Source: Sphingobacteriales bacterium
Lineage (GTDB): Bacteria > Bacteroidota > Bacteroidia > Sphingobacteriales > Sphingobacteriaceae
Length of the DNA stretch: 41,402 nt
Reading direction: 5' to 3'
Assembly (NCBI GenBank): GCA_028288165.1
Contig: JAQBOG010000010.1
Location: 1 to 41,402 of the forward strand
A program made the translations under genes and the position numbers. Below are positions 35,316 to 41,402 of the stretch, piece by piece; within the stretch, counting starts at the first letter, position 1; the number at the start of each line of letters is the position of its first letter. Under the pieces are notes generated by a model. The model was not told where the DNA came from. It saw nothing but the letters and a program-made list of their open reading frames with translations, and ran no database searches.

Positions 35316-35813
35316 ATGGAAACCCAGGCTGAAGAAAGTGAAATAAAAAAATTAAGGAACCTGGTTGATGAGGTGAATATTGCGATGCTAGTAACTAAAC
35401 ATGAGGATCATTTGCATAGTAGGCCGATGGCAACTTCTGATGTTGATGATGAAGGAAATTTATGGTTTTTTACAAATGAATTTTCTGGTAAGATTGATCA
35501 ACTTGAGCGCGATCCACATGTGTCAGTTTCTTATTCAAATCCATCAAAAAACACCTATATCGCTATTCGAGGAATCGCAGGTTTGGTAACCGACAGAGCA
35601 AAATTGGAAGAACTTTACACACCAGCGATTAAAGCATGGTTCCCGCAAGGTTTAGATGATCCAAAGCTGGCTTTGTTAAAAGTTAAAACCGAACAAGCAG
35701 AATACTGGGATAGCAGCTCAAGTAAAATGGTTACTTTTTTTAATGTGTTGAAAGCTGTTGTCACCGGTCAAAAATACAATGCAGGCGAACACGGTAAAAT
35801 TAACTTGGAATAA
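35316..35813 (+). CDS. PNPOx-like general stress protein
   Basis: A 165-residue flavin-binding split-barrel protein of the pyridoxamine-phosphate-oxidase-like superfamily, general stress protein 26 type. The start at 35316 (METQAEESEIKKLRNLVDEV) matches where family members begin; a 32-residue upstream hydrophobic extension is possible from 35220. Key segments are HLHSRPMATSDVDDEGNLWF, KIDQLERDPHVSVSYSNPSK and the C-terminal KMVTFFNVLKAVVTGQKYNA. Members probably bind FMN or FAD; their enzymatic role is not settled. It is followed by the deacetylase-family gene 55 bases downstream on the same strand. Confidence 0.85.
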   Translation: METQAEESEIKKLRNLVDEVNIAMLVTKHEDHLHSRPMATSDVDDEGNLWFFTNEFSGKIDQLERDPHVSVSYSNPSKNTYIAIRGIAGLVTDRAKLEELYTPAIKAWFPQGLDDPKLALLKVKTEQAEYWDSSSSKMVTFFNVLKAVVTGQKYNAGEHGKINLE

Positions 35814-35868
35814 TATTAATGAATACAGATTGTAAGTATATATTTGAAGCACATTGTTTGATTAATAG

Positions 35869-36771
35869 GTGCTAAAAATAGCTTACGATCCGATTTATGC
35901 GCATCCTTTACCAGAAGGACATCGTTTCCCGATGCTTAAATATGAATTAATTCCCGAGCAATTACTTCATGAGGGGATAATAACCACTGCTAATATTTTT
36001 TCGCCTGATGAATTGGATGAAAAAATAATACTATTAACACACGAGAAAGCTTATTGGGAACGCTTACGCGACTTGAAATTAAGTCCGAAAGAAGAACGAA
36101 GAACTGGTTTTCCATTAACTGCCAAACTAGTTGAGCGAGAAATCCGGATAGCAAAAGGAACCATAGACGGTTGCCAATATGCATTTGAAAACGGTATTGC
36201 TTTTAACGTTGCCGGTGGAACACACCACGCCGGTACAAATTGGGGAGAAGGTTTCTGTTTACTTAATGATCAAGCTATCGCAGCGAACTACCTACTACAT
36301 AAAAAACTAGCAAAGCGGATTGCAATTATCGACTTGGATGTTCACCAGGGAAATGGCACAGCAGAAATTTTTCGGAACAACGATCAAGTATTTACTTTTT
36401 CCATGCATGGAGAGAAAAACTTCCCATTTCACAAAGAAAAATCAGATTTGGATATTGGATTAAACGATGGCTGTGGCGATCTAGAATATTTAGCTATTCT
36501 AAACAAACATTTGCCGTTGATGTTTGGTAATAAAAAGCCAGATTTCGTATTCTATTTATCAGGTGTAGATATTCTAAAAACTGATAAACTTGGCAAACTT
36601 GCCGTTACAAAATCTGGCTGTAAGGAACGGGATTTTATGGTGTTAAGTACTTGCAAAAAATACAATATCCCAGTTCAAGTAAGTATGGGTGGAGGCTATT
36701 CGCCTGTTATTAACGATATCGTAGAAGCACATTGCAATACGTACAAAACCGCAATTGATTTGTATTTCTAG
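35869..36771 (+). CDS. Histone deacetylase-family metal-dependent amidohydrolase
   Basis: A 300-residue zinc hydrolase of the arginase/deacetylase fold. The tandem His119-His120 lies in GGTHHAGTNWGEGFCLLND, the zinc ligands are Asp157 and His159 in DLDVHQGNG, and the third ligand is Asp234 in SGVDILKTDKLGKL. MGGGYSP near the end is the substrate-site Tyr loop. The short form and the HHAG...EGFC spacing resemble the class IV/HDAC11-like bacterial group. The start is GTG at 35869. In bacteria these enzymes remove acyl groups from small amines or lysines; the substrate is unknown here. It follows the stress-protein gene on the same strand. Confidence 0.9.
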   Translation: MLKIAYDPIYAHPLPEGHRFPMLKYELIPEQLLHEGIITTANIFSPDELDEKIILLTHEKAYWERLRDLKLSPKEERRTGFPLTAKLVEREIRIAKGTIDGCQYAFENGIAFNVAGGTHHAGTNWGEGFCLLNDQAIAANYLLHKKLAKRIAIIDLDVHQGNGTAEIFRNNDQVFTFSMHGEKNFPFHKEKSDLDIGLNDGCGDLEYLAILNKHLPLMFGNKKPDFVFYLSGVDILKTDKLGKLAVTKSGCKERDFMVLSTCKKYNIPVQVSMGGGYSPVINDIVEAHCNTYKTAIDLYF

Positions 36772-36834
36772 TGCCTATTTTGGAGCGATCCTCGCAATCG
36801 CTTTCAACTCTTAACTTACAACTTTTAACTTATT
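36772..36834. repeat. Short microrepeat spacer
   Basis: CAACTCTTAACTTACAACTT followed by TTAACTTA before the convergent DUF4142 gene repeats an AACTT(T/A)(T/C)AACTT theme like the spacers at 32895-33133 and 35096-35160. Confidence 0.4.
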
Positions 36835-37470
36835 TTAATGATTCGGTTGCTTCCCTGTTCCTTCAGTTACATTTCCAGGACTCAATGTTTTTTTCATGGT
36901 CGCATTAATAGCTTTCGCAGAATCTAAATGAACCCTTAAAACAGCTACAGTCTTAGCAGCAAAGGCTTTTATGTCAGCATTGCTGCCGTTATCAGCTTGG
37001 TTTTGAAAATCCTTTACGTCTTCTTGATGGTCTTCTAACATCATTTTCATATAAGCCTTATCAAAATCGACACCATGCATAGCCTTTAGGTGATCAACAT
37101 GCTTTTGATGTTCAGGAAGTAAACCTGCAGGAAGATTAATTGATTGTGCTTTCGCTAATGCCTTCAATTCATTATTTGCTTTGGAGTGATCAGCAACCAT
37201 CATATCACCAAACTTTTTAACTCTTGAACTTCCGCCGTTGATTTGAGCGATTCCCCCAAGTTCAACTTCCATTTGGCCACCGCTAGCAGCTTTATTTACA
37301 AATTTTCCATCATCCCCTTGGTCTAGCTTGTTTGCATCTTTAACCGGTGAAGCCAGGTCTGTTGAATCGTTCACAGCCTGAACGCTTTGTTCATGACTTT
37401 CTCTATTATTACAAGCCTGTAAGGATAATCCTACAATTACAATTGCAGAAATGTATTTTAACGTTCTCAT
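36835..37470 (-). CDS. DUF4142 lipoprotein
   Basis: A 211-residue envelope protein. The signal peptide ends in lipobox LQAC (Cys20), so it is membrane-anchored. Residues about 58-200 form the DUF4142 helical bundle: VNKAASGGQMEVELGGIAQI, VKKFGDMMVADHSKANNELK, LPEHQKHVDHLKAM and YMKMMLEDHQEDVKDFQNQA. It resembles the ferritin-like fold of this family, but its metal-binding role is unproven. It stands alone, convergent with the deacetylase-family gene and 132 bases from the AraC regulator gene on the same strand. Confidence 0.92.
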   Translation of the reverse strand: MRTLKYISAIVIVGLSLQACNNRESHEQSVQAVNDSTDLASPVKDANKLDQGDDGKFVNKAASGGQMEVELGGIAQINGGSSRVKKFGDMMVADHSKANNELKALAKAQSINLPAGLLPEHQKHVDHLKAMHGVDFDKAYMKMMLEDHQEDVKDFQNQADNGSNADIKAFAAKTVAVLRVHLDSAKAINATMKKTLSPGNVTEGTGKQPNH

Positions 37471-37602
37471 AGTAGGTGTTTTAGTGTCTTTTCAAACACT
37501 CAATTCATATACCAAAACTTACTTAACAACCCTTCTCCTGTGAAGATTCGCAAAGAACTATTTTTCATAGCCCTCATCCTTTGGAGAAGAGAAGGATAAG
37601 GC

Positions 37603-38472
37603 CTATTTAACAGGCAAAAACCCCTTTTGGTATTCTAAGGGAGTTTGAGACGTAATCAGTTTAAAGAACTTGTGAAAACTTGAAAAGTTTTGGAATCCAC
37701 TTTCAAAACAAACCTGTTTGATACTCATTTTATTCTCAATAAGTAATTTGCAAGCATGCCCAATTCTTACTTCTGTAATAAATTGAGAATACGTTTTTTT
37801 TGTGCGGAGCTTAAAATATCTGCAAAAATAATTATCACTGATACTTGCTGCATCAGCTACCTCTTTGATGCTAAACTTCCTGTTGAAATTATTGAAGGTA
37901 AAGTCGTAAATAGAATTTATTCGATCATTCTCTGTCTCTTTAATATCATTTATAAAAGCGATGGATGACAATATTTTAGCCTCACTATCTTCAATTAATA
38001 ATAGAGCTTCAATTAATAATATTATTCTCTTGGTTCCTTCAACTTCTAACATTTTTTGCATGATGCTTTGAATCTCATGTTTGTGTGTACCATGAATAAT
38101 TAGGCCTCTTTTTGCTTTCTCGAAAAGCGAGACTAATACCTTATTTTCTGGTAACATTAAAAAGTCCTCCCCCCAAAAATCATCACAAAAATGTATAACC
38201 CGGATGTCTGTTAAGTCTGGACTTTCATCTTTTAAATAATTACGATCGAAGCGCCAATAATGAGGCAGGTTCGAGCCAATCATCACAATATCTCCCGGAA
38301 GGAAATTGTTAACGCTATCACCAATGTAATGAGTTCCACTTCCATCCAACACATGAATCAGCTCTATCTCTGGATGATAGTGCCAGCAATTATTCATCAT
38401 GGGTACACGGTCCCGACGAATACTGAAGGAACAAGTAGGCTGGTTGTTGAATTTAAGTAATTGAGGCTTCAT
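37603..38472 (-). CDS. AraC-family transcriptional regulator with cupin sensor domain
   Basis: A 289-residue regulator. The N-terminal half is a cupin-like sugar-sensing domain (NNCWHYHPEIELIHVLDGSG, with LPGDIVMIGSNLPHYW following). The C-terminal 100 residues have two helix-turn-helix units, FSIKEVADAASISDNYFCRY and MSIKQVCFESGFQNFSSFHK, ending FFKLITSQTPLEYQKGF. This is the layout of AraC/XylS sugar regulators. The gene is divergent from uxaA (254 bases apart), so it may control it and possibly itself; that is an inference from position only. Confidence 0.92.
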   Translation of the reverse strand: MKPQLLKFNNQPTCSFSIRRDRVPMMNNCWHYHPEIELIHVLDGSGTHYIGDSVNNFLPGDIVMIGSNLPHYWRFDRNYLKDESPDLTDIRVIHFCDDFWGEDFLMLPENKVLVSLFEKAKRGLIIHGTHKHEIQSIMQKMLEVEGTKRIILLIEALLLIEDSEAKILSSIAFINDIKETENDRINSIYDFTFNNFNRKFSIKEVADAASISDNYFCRYFKLRTKKTYSQFITEVRIGHACKLLIENKMSIKQVCFESGFQNFSSFHKFFKLITSQTPLEYQKGFLPVK

Positions 38473-38474
38473 TA

Positions 38475-38725
38475 AGAGTATTGAGTATTAAGTATAAAGA
38501 ACTGGAAACGACTGGACGGGGAGATTAATAATTGTTTTATTTAGTGTCTTTTGAAAATCGAAATGTTTTGAATACAGCTTTTTATTAAATCTTCCTGTCT
38601 ATAATTAGTATATTTAATAGATTAAAAGCCAATATTGTTTAATATTTGGGCAATATTACAAAATTTAAAAACATGATTAATACCTTTATTTGCTAAGTAA
38701 ACCTCATCGAAAAAAGTAAATCAAT
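38475..38725. promoter_or_regulatory. Divergent promoter region between the AraC regulator and uxaA
   Basis: The left end has the microrepeat GAGTATTGAGTATTAAGTAT (38476-38495). A 17-base AT-rich stretch before uxaA has no clear consensus promoter. If the AraC protein controls uxaA, its operator should be here. Confidence 0.35.
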
Positions 38726-40390
38726 ATGTCTGAACTTAAAATTTCCCGTTTCCTTCAAATTCATCCACAGGATAATGTTTTGGTTGCCTTGCAAGATCTT
38801 GAAGCTACCACCTTCATTGAGTTTCAAGGTGAAACTTTTAATCTGGTAAATGCAGTAAAGGCTAAACACAAGTTTGCCTTGCAATACTTGCCTAAAGGTG
38901 CAAATATTTTAATGTATGGGGTTTTAGTTGGAAAGGCTGCGGTAGATATATTGCAGGGAGATGTTCTTACTACTGAAAACATTGTTCATGCAACTAGTAG
39001 TTTCGAACTAAGTAATCGAAAAACCGAATGGACACAACCCGATGTCTCCTCATTTAAAGATCGGACATTTTTAGGGTATCACCGCTCTGATGGTTCGGTG
39101 GGTACAGCTAACTATTGGATCGTAATTCCACTCGTGTTCTGCGAAAACCGAAATGTGGACGTTTTGAAAGAAGCGCTAGTTGATAAATTAGGATATAAGA
39201 AGACAAAAAACTATGATAATGAGGTAGATGGACTGGTTAACCTATATCAAACAGGAAGGTCTGTAGAAGAAATCCTTTCAGCTGATCTCCAATCTTCAAG
39301 TATAAAAAAAGAAGATAAAAGGTTGTTTCCAAACATCGATGGAATTAAATTTTTAACCCACGATATGGGATGTGGAGGGATTCAATCTGACCATCAGGCA
39401 TTATGCGGTTTACTTGCAGGATACATTACGCATCCAAACGTGGCAGGCGCAACCATTCTAAGCTTAGGGTGCCAACATGCTCAGGTTGGTATGTTGCAAA
39501 CTGAAATTCTTAAACGAGATTCAAGCTTTAACAAGCCCTTAATAGTTTTGGAGCAGCAAAAAATGGGTACAGAAAGCAAACTTTTAAATGAAGCCTTAAA
39601 ACAAACCTTCGCCGGATTAATTAAAGCGAATGAAGTAGAAAGGCAACCAGCTCCGTTGTCTAAAATCTGCATCGGCTTAGAGTGTGGTGGTTCTGATGGT
39701 TTTTCCGGTATTTCAGCAAATCCGGCCTTGGGCTACGTATCAGATTTATTGGTTTCCATGGGTGGGTCAGTAATTCTTGCCGAATTTCCCGAGTTGTGTG
39801 GCGTAGAACAAGAACTAAGTGATAGATGTACCGACGAAGAAACCGCTAATCGCTTCATGAGTTTAATGAGCATTTACAATGCAAGAGCAGAGGCAGAAGG
39901 CTCAGGTTTTTATGCAAACCCTTCTCCAGGGAATGTTAAAGATGGATTAATAACCGATGCTATAAAATCTGCTGGAGCGGCCAAAAAAGGTGGTTCCTCG
40001 CCAGTTGCAGCAGTTTTAGACTATCCTGAAAAAGTCACCAAGCCGGGCTTAAATTTATTATGTACACCTGGCAGCGACGTTGAAAGCACGACAGCAGAAG
40101 TTGGTTCTGGCGCAAATGTGGTTTTATTTACAACGGGCTTAGGAACGCCCACAGGCAATCCGATTACTCCAGTTATAAAACTATCTACAAACACCGCCTT
40201 GTATCAACGAATGCCAGATATAATTGATATCAATTGCGGAACTATCATTGAAGGTTCTGAAACCATCCCCGAAGCAGCCGAACGCATTTTAGATTATGTA
40301 ATCCGTGTTGCTAGTGGTGAAGAACAGCCTAAATCCGTCCAATTAGGACAGGATGATTTCATTCCATGGAAAAGAGGTATCTCCTTGTAA
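38726..40390 (+). CDS. uxaA: Altronate dehydratase
   Basis: A 554-residue enzyme of the altronate/galactarate dehydratase family, which turns D-altronate into 2-keto-3-deoxygluconate in galacturonate breakdown. The N-terminal SAF-like domain (about 1-100, IHPQDNVLVALQDLEATTFI) is fused to the catalytic part, with FLGYHRSDGSVGTANYWIVI, HDMGCGGIQSDHQALCGLLA, KICIGLECGGSDGFSGISAN and LLCTPGSDVESTTAEVGSGA. The Cys residues in those blocks are candidates for binding iron. Length agrees with full-size fused UxaA. No uxaB, uxaC or kdgK is seen next to it, so the rest of the pathway would be elsewhere. It is divergent from an AraC regulator. Confidence 0.92.
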   Translation: MSELKISRFLQIHPQDNVLVALQDLEATTFIEFQGETFNLVNAVKAKHKFALQYLPKGANILMYGVLVGKAAVDILQGDVLTTENIVHATSSFELSNRKTEWTQPDVSSFKDRTFLGYHRSDGSVGTANYWIVIPLVFCENRNVDVLKEALVDKLGYKKTKNYDNEVDGLVNLYQTGRSVEEILSADLQSSSIKKEDKRLFPNIDGIKFLTHDMGCGGIQSDHQALCGLLAGYITHPNVAGATILSLGCQHAQVGMLQTEILKRDSSFNKPLIVLEQQKMGTESKLLNEALKQTFAGLIKANEVERQPAPLSKICIGLECGGSDGFSGISANPALGYVSDLLVSMGGSVILAEFPELCGVEQELSDRCTDEETANRFMSLMSIYNARAEAEGSGFYANPSPGNVKDGLITDAIKSAGAAKKGGSSPVAAVLDYPEKVTKPGLNLLCTPGSDVESTTAEVGSGANVVLFTTGLGTPTGNPITPVIKLSTNTALYQRMPDIIDINCGTIIEGSETIPEAAERILDYVIRVASGEEQPKSVQLGQDDFIPWKRGISL

Positions 40391-40409
40391 TAATTATTGC
40401 ACTTAAAAC

Positions 40410-40454
40410 AGCCGTAGCAATCTACCCTCAATGAGGCTGGAAGCGCTACTGGCT
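40410..40454 (+). terminator. Structured element downstream of uxaA
   Basis: AGCCGTAGC (40410-40418) pairs with GCTAC (40445-40449) and GGCT (40451-40454), with one bulged T, giving nine pairs. Inside, CCTC and GAGG (40426-40436) form a small hairpin. There is no U-tract directly after it, so it may be a transcript-end stabiliser rather than a classic terminator. Confidence 0.4.
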
Positions 40455-40556
40455 AACTTTCATCTTCTTGGTCTGGGTTAAATTGCAAATATATTTTTGA
40501 CTACTTGCCATTTAGCAGGGTTTTTGTAATTAACCGAACAATTAAAACCCTACCCA

Positions 40557-40952
40557 ATGATCATGAATCTTACTACTCAAATAATTTGGCTCCTTATACT
40601 TGGTTTGCCGATAGCTTGTGTGGCGTGGACGGTTACTCACGAAGAAATTTTCGCCGAGCCTCGTGATTATTGTAAACGCTGTAGTAAGGAATGCAACAAT
40701 ATAATAAAGCGGAAGTTTTTTTACTTGTTTACCTGTGAATATTGCTTCAGTTTTTATGTAACTGCCTTGTTTTTAATCATCACTAAATTTCATCTTTTAT
40801 TTGATGATTGGCGTGGTTACCTCATAGCAGAGTTTGCCCTTGTCTGGGTAGCCAACTTTTACATGAGTTTTTTCTTATTCATCCGTTCCCATATTAAAAA
40901 AGAAAAATTAGCCAATCAAGTAGTTGAAGAAAGTTTGAATAATAACTCCTGA
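40557..40952 (+). CDS. Hypothetical membrane protein with two Cys clusters
   Basis: A 131-residue protein. Residues about 8-24 (IIWLLILGLPIACVAWTV) and two later segments (YVTALFLIITKFHLLF and AEFALVWVANFYMSFFLFI) are hydrophobic. Between the first two lies a Cys-rich loop: DYCKRCSKECNNII and then LFTCEYCFSFYV, i.e. CxxCxxxC plus CxxC, which could bind a metal. The TCEYCFSFY phrase resembles DUF1360-like membrane proteins (LfxCpyC.sf), but the link is uncertain. An ATG three codons further (Met3) is possible. It is a single gene downstream of uxaA with a 166-base gap. Confidence 0.7.
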   Translation: MIMNLTTQIIWLLILGLPIACVAWTVTHEEIFAEPRDYCKRCSKECNNIIKRKFFYLFTCEYCFSFYVTALFLIITKFHLLFDDWRGYLIAEFALVWVANFYMSFFLFIRSHIKKEKLANQVVEESLNNNS

Positions 40953-41402
40953 TTTTCCCTTTCTATTTTCTATTGTGCGTGCCTTGGTTTGATTTCTTCA
41001 GTTCTAGCATTCTGAAATTTCAGTTTTTTACAGGTATTATTGGCAATTAAAGTCAGCAGTAGGAGGCAAGTGCAGTCCCGCTTTTCATTGCAAGTCCGCC
41101 CTTTCTTATGGCCATCACACTTCGGGCTTTCCATTTCAATCGGGTTGAGAATTGATTGTTTCTGCCAATCATTTCTGAAGTGACCCCTTACAATCTTAGT
41201 ATTTTGTGATCTTTCATCACCTCCGTAAAGCGCTATACTTCTTCTGAAAAATCTCAAAAATTAGGAGCTGGTTTCACTAATTTACTTCAAAATCCCGTTG
41301 CTTAAACATAAATGTTAAAAACTGAACAAGATAAAATAAATATGCATTAATACTTTATTAAATCAATATAAATAGTTGGTTAATTGTAATTTATAGTTAT
41401 AA
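40953..41402. other. Terminal region without a supported gene
   Basis: A 95-codon open frame on the minus strand (40970-41257) is Arg/Lys/Cys-rich and has no recognisable fold, so it is not called. On the minus strand, GATTGAAATGGAAAGCCCG (41123-41141) resembles the right end of the dispersed repeat family (GATTGGAACGGAAAGCCCG), but no hairpin or ACGCCC end is found with it. Confidence 0.35.

Noticed and set aside
41123..41141. Possible fourth copy of the dispersed repeat
   Set aside because: Only about 16 of 19 bases match one end, and neither the hairpin nor the ACGCCC end is present.
40970..41257. Minus-strand 95-codon frame at the right end
   Set aside because: Composition is unbalanced (many Arg, Lys and Cys), with no fold, signal or ribosome-binding site.
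1..41402. CRISPR array, retron, toxin-antitoxin pair or phage defence system
   Set aside because: No regularly spaced direct repeats, reverse transcriptase, nuclease pair or defence-type ATPase was seen on either strand.

Overview
The window looks like a chromosomal segment of a Bacteroidetes bacterium, most likely a member of the Sphingobacteriaceae (Pedobacter/Mucilaginibacter-like). The reasons are the AT-rich DNA, weak or absent Shine-Dalgarno sequences, a TonB-dependent receptor with a carboxypeptidase-regulatory-like N-domain, a hybrid two-component kinase with a two-component-regulator propeller and Y_Y_Y domain, and the typical lipoprotein and efflux gene styles. No database was searched; family names rest on recognised motifs.

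Layout. 1-760: insertion-sequence debris (two ISL3-type transposase tails facing each other) and uninterpretable DNA. 765-3389: an orphan TonB-dependent outer-membrane receptor on the minus strand. 3.4-6.1 kb: a gene-poor stretch with one small ORF, a decayed ORF, a secreted NTF2-like protein and a multiply frameshifted ISNCY-type transposase. 6.15-10.27 kb: a glycerol utilisation operon on the minus strand (glpD, glpK, glpF in transcription order) with a structured dispersed repeat between glpD and glpK. 10.4-11.3 kb: an unknown two-membrane-segment protein. 11.4-17.7 kb: a tripartite RND efflux operon on the minus strand (small exported protein, membrane fusion lipoprotein, RND pump, outer-membrane lipoprotein channel). 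17.7-21.4 kb: a scarred region holding a flavodoxin-like reductase, a decayed Tat-signal gene, a degenerate tRNA-Cys with an intact terminator, the severed N-terminus of a membrane sensor, a BLUF-like protein lacking the photochemical residues, an IS1595-type relic and a second copy of the dispersed repeat. 21.4-25.7 kb: a 1436-residue hybrid sensor kinase with fourteen propeller blades and two receivers. 26.2-32.9 kb: a run rich in damage-response functions (VOC protein, Tat-exported superoxide dismutase, DsbD-alpha-like protein, RBBP9-type hydrolase, SulP transporter, free methionine-R-sulfoxide reductase, alkyladenine DNA glycosylase, bestrophin). 33.1-41 kb: a clan GH-A glycosidase, PNPOx-like stress protein, histone-deacetylase-family hydrolase, DUF4142 lipoprotein, AraC regulator divergent from altronate dehydratase (uxaA), and a Cys-rich membrane protein.

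How the parts fit. Glycerol enters through GlpF, is phosphorylated by GlpK and oxidised by GlpD. The efflux genes form one self-contained pump. The 26-32 kb block suggests oxidative and alkylation defence, although most genes there have their own spacing and no single operon is proven. The most unusual items are the BLUF-like protein without the Gln and Asn that define BLUF photochemistry, a hairpin-bearing intergenic repeat family whose stems show compensatory changes and which lies each time upstream of a same-strand gene, and the scar around the degenerate tRNA-Cys. I found no CRISPR array, rRNA, prophage or obvious new defence system.
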